From a virus, in the IMG/VR virus record IMGVR_UViG_3300037562_000275, positions 1 through 34,280 of that record: 34,280 bases of DNA. One strand, given 5' to 3'. The translations under genes and the position numbers were made by a program. The notes below the pieces were generated by a model, which saw nothing but the letters and a program-made list of their open reading frames with translations, did not search any database and had not been told where the DNA came from. Of this stretch, positions 6,999 to 14,564 are shown piece by piece; the first letter of the stretch is position 1, and every line of letters starts with the position of its first letter.

Positions 6999-7324
6999 GG
7001 CGCGGGATGAAGGGTTTTGGGCGGCTCACGCTGGTGGGCGTGCAGCTTGTGGTGCTGGCCGGGTTGATTGCGCTGACACTTTCCGGCTGCGCCGGTGCGC
7101 CGCCGCCGTTGGTGCAGACGCGGATACAGGTTGACCGGGTGAGTCTGCCGGCCGGGTTGCTGAGTTGCGAGGGTTCGCCAGCACTGGGCGACTGGAGCCA
7201 GCAGAGCGCGGTGGCTGATTACATCGTGCGGCTGCATGAGGCGTGGGCGGATTGCTCGCAGGATGTGGCGGCGATTGCGCATATCGAGACTTCCGCGCCG
7301 CCGGTGCCGGTGGCTGCGAAGTAG
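6995..7324 (+). CDS. Rz1-like outer-membrane spanin lipoprotein
   Basis: 109 aa. A basic N-terminus, a hydrophobic signal and a lipobox LSGC with Cys32 as the lipidated residue indicate a signal peptidase II substrate. A short Pro-rich stretch (APPPL) follows. The mature part has LLSCEGSPALGDW and LHEAWADCSQDVAAI, the two-Cys pattern seen in Rz1/LysC-type lysis lipoproteins. ATG at 6995 overlaps the i-spanin stop; a second ATG at 7007 would shorten the signal by four residues. Unlike lambda, the gene is not nested inside Rz. Confidence 0.82.
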   Translation: MRRGMKGFGRLTLVGVQLVVLAGLIALTLSGCAGAPPPLVQTRIQVDRVSLPAGLLSCEGSPALGDWSQQSAVADYIVRLHEAWADCSQDVAAIAHIETSAPPVPVAAK

Positions 7325-7327
7325 CCG

Positions 7328-7690
7328 ATGAATGCGCAAGACTGGCAAGCCGCTGCCGAGGTTTTTGGGGTCATCCTTATTCTCCTCAACCTCACGTTTG
7401 CTGGGGTCATGTACCGCATGCAGGCAAAATTCGTGACGCGGGCGGAGCATAGCGTGCTGGAAGGCAAGGTCGGGGAGATCGATGACAAGATCGACCAGAT
7501 CGAGACGGCGATGGCCGGGCTGTTCACCAACAAGGACGCCGATAATTTGAAGGGAAAAATGCAGGAGCTGGCGGTGCAGAATGCGCGGCTGCTGGGTGAA
7601 CTTCCGGGGCTGCACGACAGCATCCAGGCGCTGGCACACCAGACCAGGCTGCTGAACCAGCACGCGCTTAACCAGGCAGGGAAAAATTGA
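7328..7690 (+). CDS. Mu gp25-like protein (DUF2730)
   Basis: 120 aa. One N-terminal membrane segment (about 12-28, VFGVILILLNLTFAGVM) is followed by a long coiled coil (about 40-112, with EIDDKIDQIETAM and LHDSIQALAHQTRLL). Size, topology and position (after lysis genes, before gp26/gp27) match the DUF2730 family of Mu-like phages. The function is unknown. No strong ribosome site is seen. The stop shares a base with the next ATG (TGATG). Confidence 0.75.
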   Translation: MNAQDWQAAAEVFGVILILLNLTFAGVMYRMQAKFVTRAEHSVLEGKVGEIDDKIDQIETAMAGLFTNKDADNLKGKMQELAVQNARLLGELPGLHDSIQALAHQTRLLNQHALNQAGKN

Positions 7691-7989
7691 TGAGTCTCGC
7701 ACAAATCCACGCCGAGGACCGGCGGCTGATTATCCTCCGCTCGCTCGATGAGAGCGGCTACCACGCCAATGAGACGGTGCTGAAACAGGTGACCGAGCAG
7801 TTTGGCCATGCGCCGAGCCGGGACCTGATCCGCTCTGATCTGTTGTACCTGACCGAGCACAGCCTGGTGCGGCTGGAAAAGATGCCCGCGAACAGCGGGG
7901 AGATTTGGATCGCGCATTTGCTGACCGCCGGGCAGGAGGTGGCGCAGGGCCGCGTTTACCCCGGCGTGGCACGGCGTGAGCCGGGATAG
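7690..7989 (+). CDS. Mu gp26-like small winged-helix protein
   Basis: 99 aa. The start (IHAEDRRLIILRSLDESGYHANETVL) and the later RDLIRSDLLYLTEHSLVRLEK follow the gp26 family of Mu-like phages, which reads as a short winged-helix fold. TTG at 7687 is in frame, but the ATG at 7690 overlaps the previous stop and is preferred. It lies upstream of the small terminase gene as in Mu. A packaging or regulatory role is not established. Confidence 0.75.
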   Translation: MSLAQIHAEDRRLIILRSLDESGYHANETVLKQVTEQFGHAPSRDLIRSDLLYLTEHSLVRLEKMPANSGEIWIAHLLTAGQEVAQGRVYPGVARREPG

Positions 7990-7993
7990 AGCT

Positions 7994-8065
7994 ATGTTTT
8001 ACCCGATCAACTTTACCGCTCCGCTCCGCCGCTTCGCGCCGTCACTCCACGCGGTGTTGATCTAG
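7994..8065 (+). CDS. Possible 23-aa leader ORF before the small terminase
   Basis: A short frame begins at the ATG at 7994 and stops at the TAG at 8063-8065. The last base of that stop is the first base of the GTG start of the next gene, the same 1-base coupling used elsewhere here. The GTG has no Shine-Dalgarno sequence of its own, so translation of this mini-ORF could deliver ribosomes to it. The peptide begins MFYPINF and is basic in the middle. It may be only a coupling device rather than a functional peptide. Confidence 0.35.
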   Translation: MFYPINFTAPLRRFAPSLHAVLI

Positions 8066-8637
8066 TGGCACGGCCCAGCTCCATCGATAAACTGCCCGCG
8101 GAGATCCGCGTGGAGATCGGGCGGTTGCGTGGCGAAGGCCATACGATTGACCAGATACTCGCGCATCTGGCGGATATGCGCAGCCAGATCGCGGTGTCGC
8201 GCTCGGCGCTGGGGCGGCACATTAAAGGCTTCGACAAGGTCGCCGAGAAATTGCGGACTTCGCGCGTGGTGACCGAGGCGCTGGTGCGGGAGATGGGCGA
8301 TGCGCCGGAGAGCAAGACGGCTCGCTTAAATATCGAACTGCTGCACGGCACCGTGAATGAGCTGTTCATGAACTATCTGGACGGCGGCGATGTGGACGCG
8401 GACGGCAAGCAGGCGATGCTGGGTAACCCCGAGGGGGTGATGATGTTGGCGAAGGCGCTGGATCATCTCGGCAAGGCCAGCAAAAGCAACGTGGAATTTT
8501 TGCGGCTAGCGGAGGAGCGCGCGGCGAACAAGGCGCGGCAAGAGAGCGCGCGGGCGGTTGAGGACGTAGCGAAGGACGCCGGGCTTTCGAAGGATACCGT
8601 GGAAACGATTAAAGCGAAAATTTTTGGGGTGAAGTGA
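8065..8637 (+). CDS. Mu gp27-like protein (DUF3486), small terminase candidate
   Basis: 190 aa. It opens with MARPSSIDKLPAEIRVEIGRLRGEGHTIDQIL, a typical DUF3486 start that reads as a helix-turn-helix (recognition part around VSRSALGRHIKGFDKVAEKL, about 51-70). The rest is helical with a charged coiled coil near 140-170. In Mu-like phages this family sits directly before the large terminase and is taken as the DNA-recognising small subunit. Here a GcrA-like gene and a 63-aa gene separate them. The GTG start overlaps the stop of a possible leader ORF. Confidence 0.88.
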   Translation: MARPSSIDKLPAEIRVEIGRLRGEGHTIDQILAHLADMRSQIAVSRSALGRHIKGFDKVAEKLRTSRVVTEALVREMGDAPESKTARLNIELLHGTVNELFMNYLDGGDVDADGKQAMLGNPEGVMMLAKALDHLGKASKSNVEFLRLAEERAANKARQESARAVEDVAKDAGLSKDTVETIKAKIFGVK

Positions 8638-9110
8638 TGAGCCGGTTCGCTTGCCAGAATGAGTGGAACGACACGCAGCTTGGGGAATTGCGCAGCTTGT
8701 GGATGACTGAGCTTTCGACGGCGGCCATCGCAAAAGAGCTGCGGATGACAAAAGATGCCGTCATCGGGAAAGCACACCGGATCGGCCTGCCAGGCCGGCC
8801 ATCGCCGATTAAGCGCAGCGATGCGCCCAGGCAAGATTTGGAGAAGCGCGAGCGGAACCGGGCCGAAGTGCGCGGGCGCCGAACGACGCTGGCACCGATT
8901 GCATCCGCCGAGGAAATGAAGAGTGCCATAGCGGAGCCAGTGACGATTGCGCGGGTGCGCACGAGCGAACCATGCTGCTGGCCGATCGGCACTCCGGGTA
9001 AGCCCAGCTTCCGGTATTGCGATCTGCCGAGCCTGCCGGGGCGGCCTTATTGCCAGGAACATGCCGCGATTGCCTACGTGAACAAGCGCGACCAGGGAGA
9101 AGCGGCATGA
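8637..9110 (+). CDS. GcrA-family cell-cycle regulator homologue
   Basis: 157 aa. The N-terminal domain (about 10-54) matches the GcrA DNA-binding plan: W10, LRSLWMTELSTAAIAKEL, then TKDAVIGKAHRIGLPGRPSP. The C-terminal domain (about 113-147) has CCWPIGTPGKPSFRYC, then GRPYCQEHAAIAY, matching the conserved Cys/His end that contacts sigma-70 in host GcrA. A basic linker (58-82) joins them. Host GcrA activates promoters at CcrM-methylated GANTC sites. Here the gene lies inside the packaging cassette, coupled on both sides (GTGATG and ATGA), so it is expressed late. It could redirect host transcription or help packaging; neither is shown. Confidence 0.9.
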   Translation: MSRFACQNEWNDTQLGELRSLWMTELSTAAIAKELRMTKDAVIGKAHRIGLPGRPSPIKRSDAPRQDLEKRERNRAEVRGRRTTLAPIASAEEMKSAIAEPVTIARVRTSEPCCWPIGTPGKPSFRYCDLPSLPGRPYCQEHAAIAYVNKRDQGEAA

Positions 9111-9298
9111 CCCCGTGCGCGAAAAAGTCGGTGTTGATACCCGTTCCGTGCGATGCGTTGCGCTGGGCGGAGGATGATGGGTTCGAGGATTACGTGGGCG
9201 GGAAACTGCGCGGGCAGAATCCGTTTCCGCCGCGCAGCCCGTGCTTTTTGCAGTGGGACCAGGGCTGGCTAGAGGCGAGGTCTTACATTGGAGCATAA
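9107..9298 (+). CDS. Hypothetical protein, 63 aa (faint Rmf/CrpP-like pattern)
   Basis: It overlaps the GcrA-like stop by 4 bases. The second half reads GGKLRGQNPFPPRSP then WDQGWLEARSYIGA. The order G, G, N-P, aromatic, W, G-W-x-x-A faintly recalls the ribosome modulation factor/CrpP family (G..A...G, CPY, W..GW..A). The similarity is too weak to name the gene. Its end overlaps the large terminase start by 11 bases. Confidence 0.55.
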   Translation: MTPCAKKSVLIPVPCDALRWAEDDGFEDYVGGKLRGQNPFPPRSPCFLQWDQGWLEARSYIGA

Positions 9299-10889
9299 TC
9301 TCGCCCTCAATCTGCCGGATGTGTTTCTGCTGTATCAGCAGCGGTTGATGGCCTCGGCCGGCGCTTATGGCGTGACGGTTGCGGAGAAGAGCCGGCGAAC
9401 GGGCTATTCCTGGGCCATGGCTGCCGTCGCGGCATTGACGGCGGCCGCCAAGGCGGTCGCCGGCGGCATGGATGTCCTGTATATGGGTTACGAGAAGGAC
9501 ATGACCCGCGAGTTTATTGGCTACTGCGGGGACTTCGCCAAGGCGATTGAGCCTGCCGCCGCCCAGTTCGACGAGAGCTTTTTTAATGACCCGGAGCAGC
9601 CGGACAAGGAAATTCTCTGCTTCCGGATCAAGTTTGCGTCCGGCTTCGAGATCATGGCGCTGTCATCGGCGCCTCGATCCCTGCGCGGTAAGCAGGGCCT
9701 AGTGATTATCGACGAAGCGGCATTCCACGACGATTTGGATGCTGTGCTGAAAGCAGCGCTGGCGCACCGTATGTGGGGCGGCCGGGTGATTATTATCTCG
9801 ACCCACAAGGGCGATACCAACCCGTTCAATGCGCTGATCCAAGATATTCACGCGGGCAAGAAGCCGTACAATCTGCTGCGCACCACGCTGGATGATGCGA
9901 TTGCCGACGGCCTGGTTAAGCGGATATTCCTGAAGCTGGGAAAGGAGTGGTCGCCGGAAGCCGAGGCTGAATGGCGGGCGCAGACGGTTGCCGAGTATGG
10001 TGACGATGCCGATGAAGAGCTTTTTTGCATTCCGAGTGCTGGATCGGGCACCTATCTCTCCGCCGCCGTGATCGAAGCCCGGATGCAGAAGGAGCCGCCT
10101 ATTCCGGTGATTCGGCTGAATAAGCCGGATGACTTTAAAATGCTGGCCGAGCATCTGCGCATCGCCGAGATCAAGGATTTTTGCGAGGAAGAACTGAAGC
10201 CGGTGCTGGGGACGCTTAACCCAAAATTGCCACATGCGTTCGGGCAGGATTTTGCGCGCAGCCGGGACCTTTCGGTGTTTTGGCCGCTTTCGATTGGCCG
10301 TGATCTGATACTGCGCACACCCTTTGTGCTGGAGATGCGCAACGTGCCTTATGAGGCACAGAAACAGATCGTGATTTATATCATTGATCGGCTGCCGCTG
10401 TTTCGCGCCGGGAAATTCGATGCGGGCGGCAATGGCGGATATTTGGCCGAGGTTACCATGCAGCGGTTTGGAGAGCGCATCGAGGCCGTGATGCTGAGCG
10501 AGCCGTGGTACCGGGAAAATATGCCGAAATGGAAATCGGCTTTTGATGACGGGAACATCGTGATCCCGCAGGATTCGGAGATCCGCGATGATCACCGGCT
10601 GGTGAAGCTGGTGCGCGGCGTGGGCCGCGTGCCCGACGAGCGTACCGGACAGAAAGGGAAGAAACGGCACGGCGATAGCGCGGTGGCGAGCGCGCTGGCA
10701 GTGGCGGCGAGCCGGGCGGAGCCGGAGCTTTATGGCTACGAGGGCGCGCCGGCGCGGGCTCCGGCGCATGCCGGAGGTGATGATTTTTACGTGACGGCGG
10801 AAGCGGCCGACCAGGCGCAGCGAGAGGATGAGCGCAACGACGGCGGCTTTATGCCGAACATGACGCGGAGGGTTTACGATGGCCTTTGA
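9288..10889 (+). CDS. Large terminase subunit (Mu gp28-like)
   Basis: 533 aa, close to Mu gp28 (551). This is the packaging ATPase and nuclease. ATPase: a deviant Walker A, EKSRRTGYSW, at 33-42; Walker B LVIIDEAAF with D142 E143; and the coupling motif VIIISTHKGDTNPFN. Nuclease: acidic residues in GQDFARSRDL, KFDAGGNGGY and KKRHGDSAVASALA fit the RNase H-like triad. The start is a TTG with GAGG 7 bases upstream at 9277-9280; no ATG or GTG lies near enough to replace it. The C-terminal tail (from about 485) is low-complexity and acidic. It overlaps the next ORF by 11 bases. Confidence 0.93.
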   Translation: MEHNLALNLPDVFLLYQQRLMASAGAYGVTVAEKSRRTGYSWAMAAVAALTAAAKAVAGGMDVLYMGYEKDMTREFIGYCGDFAKAIEPAAAQFDESFFNDPEQPDKEILCFRIKFASGFEIMALSSAPRSLRGKQGLVIIDEAAFHDDLDAVLKAALAHRMWGGRVIIISTHKGDTNPFNALIQDIHAGKKPYNLLRTTLDDAIADGLVKRIFLKLGKEWSPEAEAEWRAQTVAEYGDDADEELFCIPSAGSGTYLSAAVIEARMQKEPPIPVIRLNKPDDFKMLAEHLRIAEIKDFCEEELKPVLGTLNPKLPHAFGQDFARSRDLSVFWPLSIGRDLILRTPFVLEMRNVPYEAQKQIVIYIIDRLPLFRAGKFDAGGNGGYLAEVTMQRFGERIEAVMLSEPWYRENMPKWKSAFDDGNIVIPQDSEIRDDHRLVKLVRGVGRVPDERTGQKGKKRHGDSAVASALAVAASRAEPELYGYEGAPARAPAHAGGDDFYVTAEAADQAQREDERNDGGFMPNMTRRVYDGL

Positions 10890-11181
10890 ATTGCCGGAGT
10901 CTGATGCCGAGGATGCGGCGCGGGTGAATGGCTCGATCATTAAAATGCTCGGCATTACCGTGGAGAAAATGCTGACGCTGAAACTGCCTTCAGGCAGCCC
11001 TGAGGGGCGGTTTATCGAGGCGATGGATATGCGGCTGAACGTGCTGCACCAGATGCCGGCGGACGACCAGGTGCAGCGGATTAAGGATTTGGCGTGGAAG
11101 TTCCGGCGGCGGTTGCCAGCGCATCTGGCGCCAAAGCTGCCGCCGCAAGACCCGATTGTGCAAGAGATGGAGAAGCAGTGA
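10879..11181 (+). CDS. Hypothetical protein between terminase and portal, 100 aa
   Basis: Not recognised. It is a helical, amphipathic protein with a Pro-rich segment near the C-terminus (APKLPPQDPIV). GGAGGG at 10867-10872 is 6 bases before the ATG, a strong ribosome site. The start overlaps the large-terminase end by 11 bases and the stop shares one base with the next ATG. Position suggests a packaging or head accessory role, without direct evidence. Confidence 0.65.
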   Translation: MAFELPESDAEDAARVNGSIIKMLGITVEKMLTLKLPSGSPEGRFIEAMDMRLNVLHQMPADDQVQRIKDLAWKFRRRLPAHLAPKLPPQDPIVQEMEKQ

Positions 11182-11342
11182 TGGACCGGGAGCCGCCGCG
11201 CATCGAGCACAAGCCGCACCTGAACTATCCATGGCAGGTGCGCATCAAAAATCATCGCGGCAAATGGGTAATGCTGGAAGCCCGGAAGACCGAGGCCGAG
11301 TGCATCAGGATTGTAGAGCGGCTGAAGGAAGGGATTGCATGA
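11181..11342 (+). CDS. Hypothetical protein, 53 aa
   Basis: Not recognised. A basic small protein: PHLNYPWQVRIKNHRGKWVML looks like two short beta strands, and KTEAECIRIVERLKEGIA is a helix. The start ATG shares one base with the preceding TGA and the end overlaps the next ATG by 4 bases, so the frame is held by coupling on both sides. Confidence 0.6.
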   Translation: MDREPPRIEHKPHLNYPWQVRIKNHRGKWVMLEARKTEAECIRIVERLKEGIA

Positions 11343-11554
11343 ACCAAAAACCGCTGAGCGAAATGACCTTTGGCGAGCTGAGCGAGGAGCTGACGGCGGC
11401 GACGGCGTCGCGGCAGATCGCGGAGTATCAGGACGGCCTGGCGAACTGGACCACGGCGGTGAACGCGGCGCAGGCGTGGCTGAATGGCGTGAATGCCGAG
11501 ATTGACAAGCGCCTCGCCGGGATGCGCGTGCAGGAGCAGAAACATGGCGGATGA
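11339..11554 (+). CDS. Hypothetical protein, 71 aa
   Basis: Not recognised. It is entirely helical by appearance (MTFGELSEELTAATASRQIA, then a second helix to the end), possibly a small coiled coil. The ATG overlaps the previous stop by 4 bases; the last 11 bases overlap the portal gene, whose ribosome site AGGAG (11532-11536) lies within this gene. Confidence 0.6.
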   Translation: MNQKPLSEMTFGELSEELTAATASRQIAEYQDGLANWTTAVNAAQAWLNGVNAEIDKRLAGMRVQEQKHGG

Positions 11555-13250
11555 TTACAAGCCGGTGATCGACCAGTTCGGCAACCCGATCAGCCGGGCC
11601 GATATCGCGCTGCTGAAGAGCGAGATCGCGGCGCCGAGCAGCTTTTCGGTGCGGGCACCGTTTGTCGGGAATATCGGGTTCGACATCGAGCCGAGGCGGC
11701 TGGGGGCGATTATCCGGGCGGCGGATAATGGCAGCACGCGCGACTGGTTTATTCTGGCCGAGCAGATCGAGGAGCTGTTCACGCATTACCTCGCGGTGCT
11801 GAGCAAGCGCAAACGCCAGGTGACGCTGCTGCCCGTGACGGTGGAGGCGGCCAAGAGCGTGAAGGACGGCGAGCGCCATGCCGATTACGTGCGCGAATGG
11901 CTGGAAACCGATGTGCTGGAAACCGCGTTCTATGGTTTGGCGGATGCGATCGGCAAAGGCTATTCGGCGAACGAGATCATGTGGGATTGCCGCCCCGAGG
12001 GTTTTAGGCCGGCGGAGATCGCGTGGCGCAACCAGCGCGACTTTGAGGTGAACTGGAACGACGGCAAGACGATCTGGCTGCGCACGAATACCGGGTTTGA
12101 TGAGCTGGATGCGCACAAGTTTTTGCTGCACGAGCACCCGGTGAAAAGCGGTAATCCGGTGCGCAACGGGCTGACGCGGGCGATTGCCTGGAAATGGATA
12201 TACGCGGCCTTTACCGAGAAAGACTGGGCGCTGTTCTGCCAGGGCTACGGGTTGCCGGTGCGGCTGGGCCGCTATGGGCCGGAGGCATCTGAGTCCGACA
12301 AGCGCACGCTGTGGCGCGCGGTGCGGGGCATCGCGGGCGACCTCGCGGCGATTATTCCCAAGTCAATGGAGATGGAATTCGTCGAGGCCAAGGGCGCGAA
12401 TGATGGTGCCAAGCTGTTTACCGAGCGGGCGAACTGGCTGAATTATGAGACCAGCAAGCTCGTGCTGGGCGGCACGGCCGGGACCGATGCGGTGGCGGGC
12501 GGCCATGCGGTGGGCCAGGAGCACCGCGCCGGTGAGCAGGACGTGGAGAAGTTTGACGCACGGCTGATTGCCGGGAGCATCAACCGGCAGATCGTGCAGG
12601 CGATGATTGCGTTCACGTTCGGCGAGCAGACGGCGTATCCGCGCGTAAAAATCGGCGTGGAGGAGCAGGTGCCGCTCTCTGACGTGATTGCCGCCGTGGC
12701 CGATCTGGGGCCGCTGAATTTCAAAGTGAAAGCCTCGGAGATTTATGACCGGCTGCAACTGACCGTGCCGGGGCCGAATGATGTGGTGATCGGCATGCCG
12801 CCGCCGGCGGCGGCGGGTGCGCTGGATGCCAACGGCAATCCGCTGGTGAAGGCGGATTTGACACCGAAGGCGAACCCGCACCCGGAGATCAACCCCAGCT
12901 CGGATTCGCGGGCGCTGATGACGGCGGGTGTGACCACGGGCACGCTGTTCGGCCGGTTTATCACCGCGCAGACGGCGCAGCTCGGCGATGATGAGGTGAA
13001 GGCGACGCTGGCGGCGCTGGACGCGCGGATGGCGCGCGAGGCCGCCGGGGCGCTGGCGGGAATGACCGCGCAGATCCGCGAGGCGTTTGAGGCGGCGCAT
13101 GACATGCAGGATTTGGCCGAGCGGCTGAGCAAGTTAAAGCTGAATGATGAGGACTTCGCGCAGGCGATGACGCGCGGCATGGCGCTGGCGAATTTGGCCG
13201 GACAGGCGGCGCTGATGGATGAGCTGAGGCCGCTCGCCAAGAAGGGCTGA
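11544..13250 (+). CDS. Portal protein (Mu gp29-like, DUF935)
   Basis: 568 aa from the ATG at 11544. The portal is the dodecameric ring through which DNA enters the head. The start MADDYKPVIDQFGNPISR, the PRRLGAIIRAADNGSTRDWF block, HRFLLHEHPVKSG-type core (here AHKFLLHEHPVKSGNPVRNG) and GRYGPEASESDKRTLWRAV match DUF935 portals. The C-terminal third (from about 450) is Ala-rich and helical. AGGAG is 7 bases upstream of this ATG; the frame is open further upstream to 11493, but that lies in the previous gene. A MuF-type head gene follows after two bases. Confidence 0.92.
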   Translation: MADDYKPVIDQFGNPISRADIALLKSEIAAPSSFSVRAPFVGNIGFDIEPRRLGAIIRAADNGSTRDWFILAEQIEELFTHYLAVLSKRKRQVTLLPVTVEAAKSVKDGERHADYVREWLETDVLETAFYGLADAIGKGYSANEIMWDCRPEGFRPAEIAWRNQRDFEVNWNDGKTIWLRTNTGFDELDAHKFLLHEHPVKSGNPVRNGLTRAIAWKWIYAAFTEKDWALFCQGYGLPVRLGRYGPEASESDKRTLWRAVRGIAGDLAAIIPKSMEMEFVEAKGANDGAKLFTERANWLNYETSKLVLGGTAGTDAVAGGHAVGQEHRAGEQDVEKFDARLIAGSINRQIVQAMIAFTFGEQTAYPRVKIGVEEQVPLSDVIAAVADLGPLNFKVKASEIYDRLQLTVPGPNDVVIGMPPPAAAGALDANGNPLVKADLTPKANPHPEINPSSDSRALMTAGVTTGTLFGRFITAQTAQLGDDEVKATLAALDARMAREAAGALAGMTAQIREAFEAAHDMQDLAERLSKLKLNDEDFAQAMTRGMALANLAGQAALMDELRPLAKKG

Positions 13251-13252
13251 AC

Positions 13253-14452
13253 ATGCCCACCAGCACGCGCGGCGCGATCGACCTGCCGTTCAACGAGGCA
13301 ATCGATTTCTTCCGCCAGAAGGTAAATGTGCCGACGGAGCGGTGGACGGATATGATGAACGAGGCGCACAGCCACGGCTTTGCCGTGGCCGGTGCGACCA
13401 ACGAGGCGATGCTGAGCGATTTCCGCGAGGCGGTGGATAAGGCGATCAGCCAAGGCACCGGGCTGGCGGAGTTCCGCGCCGACTTCGATACCATCGTGAA
13501 AAAATACGGCTGGCAGCACACCGGCAATGCGGGCTGGCGGGCGCGGGTGATTTACGAGACCAATATGACCACCGCGTTCTCGGCCGGGCGCTATGCGCAG
13601 CTGACGGACCCAGGGATGTTGGACGCCTTCCCCTACTGGCAATACAACCACACGCCTTGCGCCAACCCGCGGCTGATGCACCTGGCCTGGGACGGCATGG
13701 TGCTGCGCGCCGATGATGGGTTTTGGGACTCCTGCTATCCGCCCAACGGCTGGGGCTGCCGGTGCTTTGTCACCGCCGTGTCCGCCGGCGGACTGGGGCG
13801 GATGGGCAAGAGCGATGCCGACCCCTCACCCGTGCTGCAATATAAGGACTGGACGAATAAGAGCACCGGCGAGGTGATGCGGGTGCCGGTGGGCGTGGAC
13901 CCCGGCTTTGCCTATAACCCCGGCAAGGCATGGGCCGAGGGCGAAAAACTGCCGGTGCGGGCGCCGGATGTGAAGCCGGTGGGCGGCCACATGCCGGTAC
14001 TGGCGCGGCCGGGGCTGACCGCCGTGGAGCCGCATGTGCTGGGCAAGTTCATCGAGATGCCGCAAGGAGCGGCGCAGGTGGCCACGCTGGGGCCGGAGCT
14101 GGTGCATCTGCTGGGTGCGAAGGCGCCGCGCGTGTTGCTCTCGGCCGACACGATGGCCAAGCAGTTGCTAAACCACCCCGAGCTGCGCGCCGAGACCTAC
14201 CAGGAAATTCACGAGCTGCTGCGCGCACCAGCGGTGATCCAGCGCGATGGCGCGAAGAATTTGCGGATTCTGGGGACCGTGCATGGGCGCGCCGCGACCA
14301 TAGTGATCAAGGCCAGCGGCAGCGGCGCCGAGGTGTTTGTGCTGAGCTTCCATTTTGTGCGGCCTAAAGCGGTGCGCGGATTTTTGAAGCGCGACATAGT
14401 GTTGCGCGGGGATGCGGCGGCGTATTTGGCTGGGTTAAAAGGGACGCGGTGA
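13253..14452 (+). CDS. MuF-type head morphogenesis protein with C-terminal toxin-like (PBECR-like) domain
   Basis: 399 aa. The MuF/gp30 (F) domain covers about 35-225 with RARVIYETNMTTAFSAGRYA and the Cys motif GWGCRCF (167-173); these proteins are minor head proteins, and some may be injected with DNA. A linker (230-285) leads to a separate domain at about 290-385: RVLLSADTMAKQLLNHPELR, YQEIHELLRAPAVIQRDG, then strands ending VFVLSFHFVRPKAVRGFLKR. This order resembles the Barnase/EndoU/ColicinE5-D/RelE-like phage nuclease domains (PBECR) fused to MuF proteins. H308, Y316 and H367 are possible functional residues, not verified. Mu gpF itself lacks such an extension. Confidence 0.85.
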   Translation: MPTSTRGAIDLPFNEAIDFFRQKVNVPTERWTDMMNEAHSHGFAVAGATNEAMLSDFREAVDKAISQGTGLAEFRADFDTIVKKYGWQHTGNAGWRARVIYETNMTTAFSAGRYAQLTDPGMLDAFPYWQYNHTPCANPRLMHLAWDGMVLRADDGFWDSCYPPNGWGCRCFVTAVSAGGLGRMGKSDADPSPVLQYKDWTNKSTGEVMRVPVGVDPGFAYNPGKAWAEGEKLPVRAPDVKPVGGHMPVLARPGLTAVEPHVLGKFIEMPQGAAQVATLGPELVHLLGAKAPRVLLSADTMAKQLLNHPELRAETYQEIHELLRAPAVIQRDGAKNLRILGTVHGRAATIVIKASGSGAEVFVLSFHFVRPKAVRGFLKRDIVLRGDAAAYLAGLKGTR

Positions 14453-14559
14453 TGGGGCCTGCCAGGAACCCCATAATTGACGCGGCCAATAAATTGACCG
14501 GCCGTGGTGGGCAGAATATCGCCATCTCACACCGCGCCCAGGGCCAGTATAGGGGCTGA
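14452..14559 (+). CDS. 35-aa ORF directly after the MuF-toxin gene
   Basis: The ATG shares its A with the TGA of the MuF gene, and the next gene begins 5 bases after its stop, so it fills the gap exactly. The peptide begins MGPARNPIIDAANKL and is basic and Gly-rich later on. No family is recognised. The position after a toxin-like domain would suit an immunity factor, but 35 residues is short for one. It may simply keep ribosomes moving to the next gene. Confidence 0.45.
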   Translation: MGPARNPIIDAANKLTGRGGQNIAISHRAQGQYRG

Positions 14560-14564
14560 GGGAT

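Noticed and set aside
11493-11543. GTG at 11493 as the portal start
   Set aside because: The added residues lie within the preceding ORF and do not match DUF935; the ATG at 11544 has AGGAG 7 bases upstream.
9699-12137. An 812-codon open frame on the minus strand
   Set aside because: It lies opposite the terminase, three small genes and portal, all with family motifs. It is Arg/His/Pro-rich as expected for the antisense of GC-rich coding DNA, and has no recognisable domain.
13930-14367. A plus-strand 145-codon frame inside the MuF gene, considered as an immunity gene
   Set aside because: It is Gly/Ala/Arg-rich in the +1 frame of a strongly supported gene, without ribosome site or motif.
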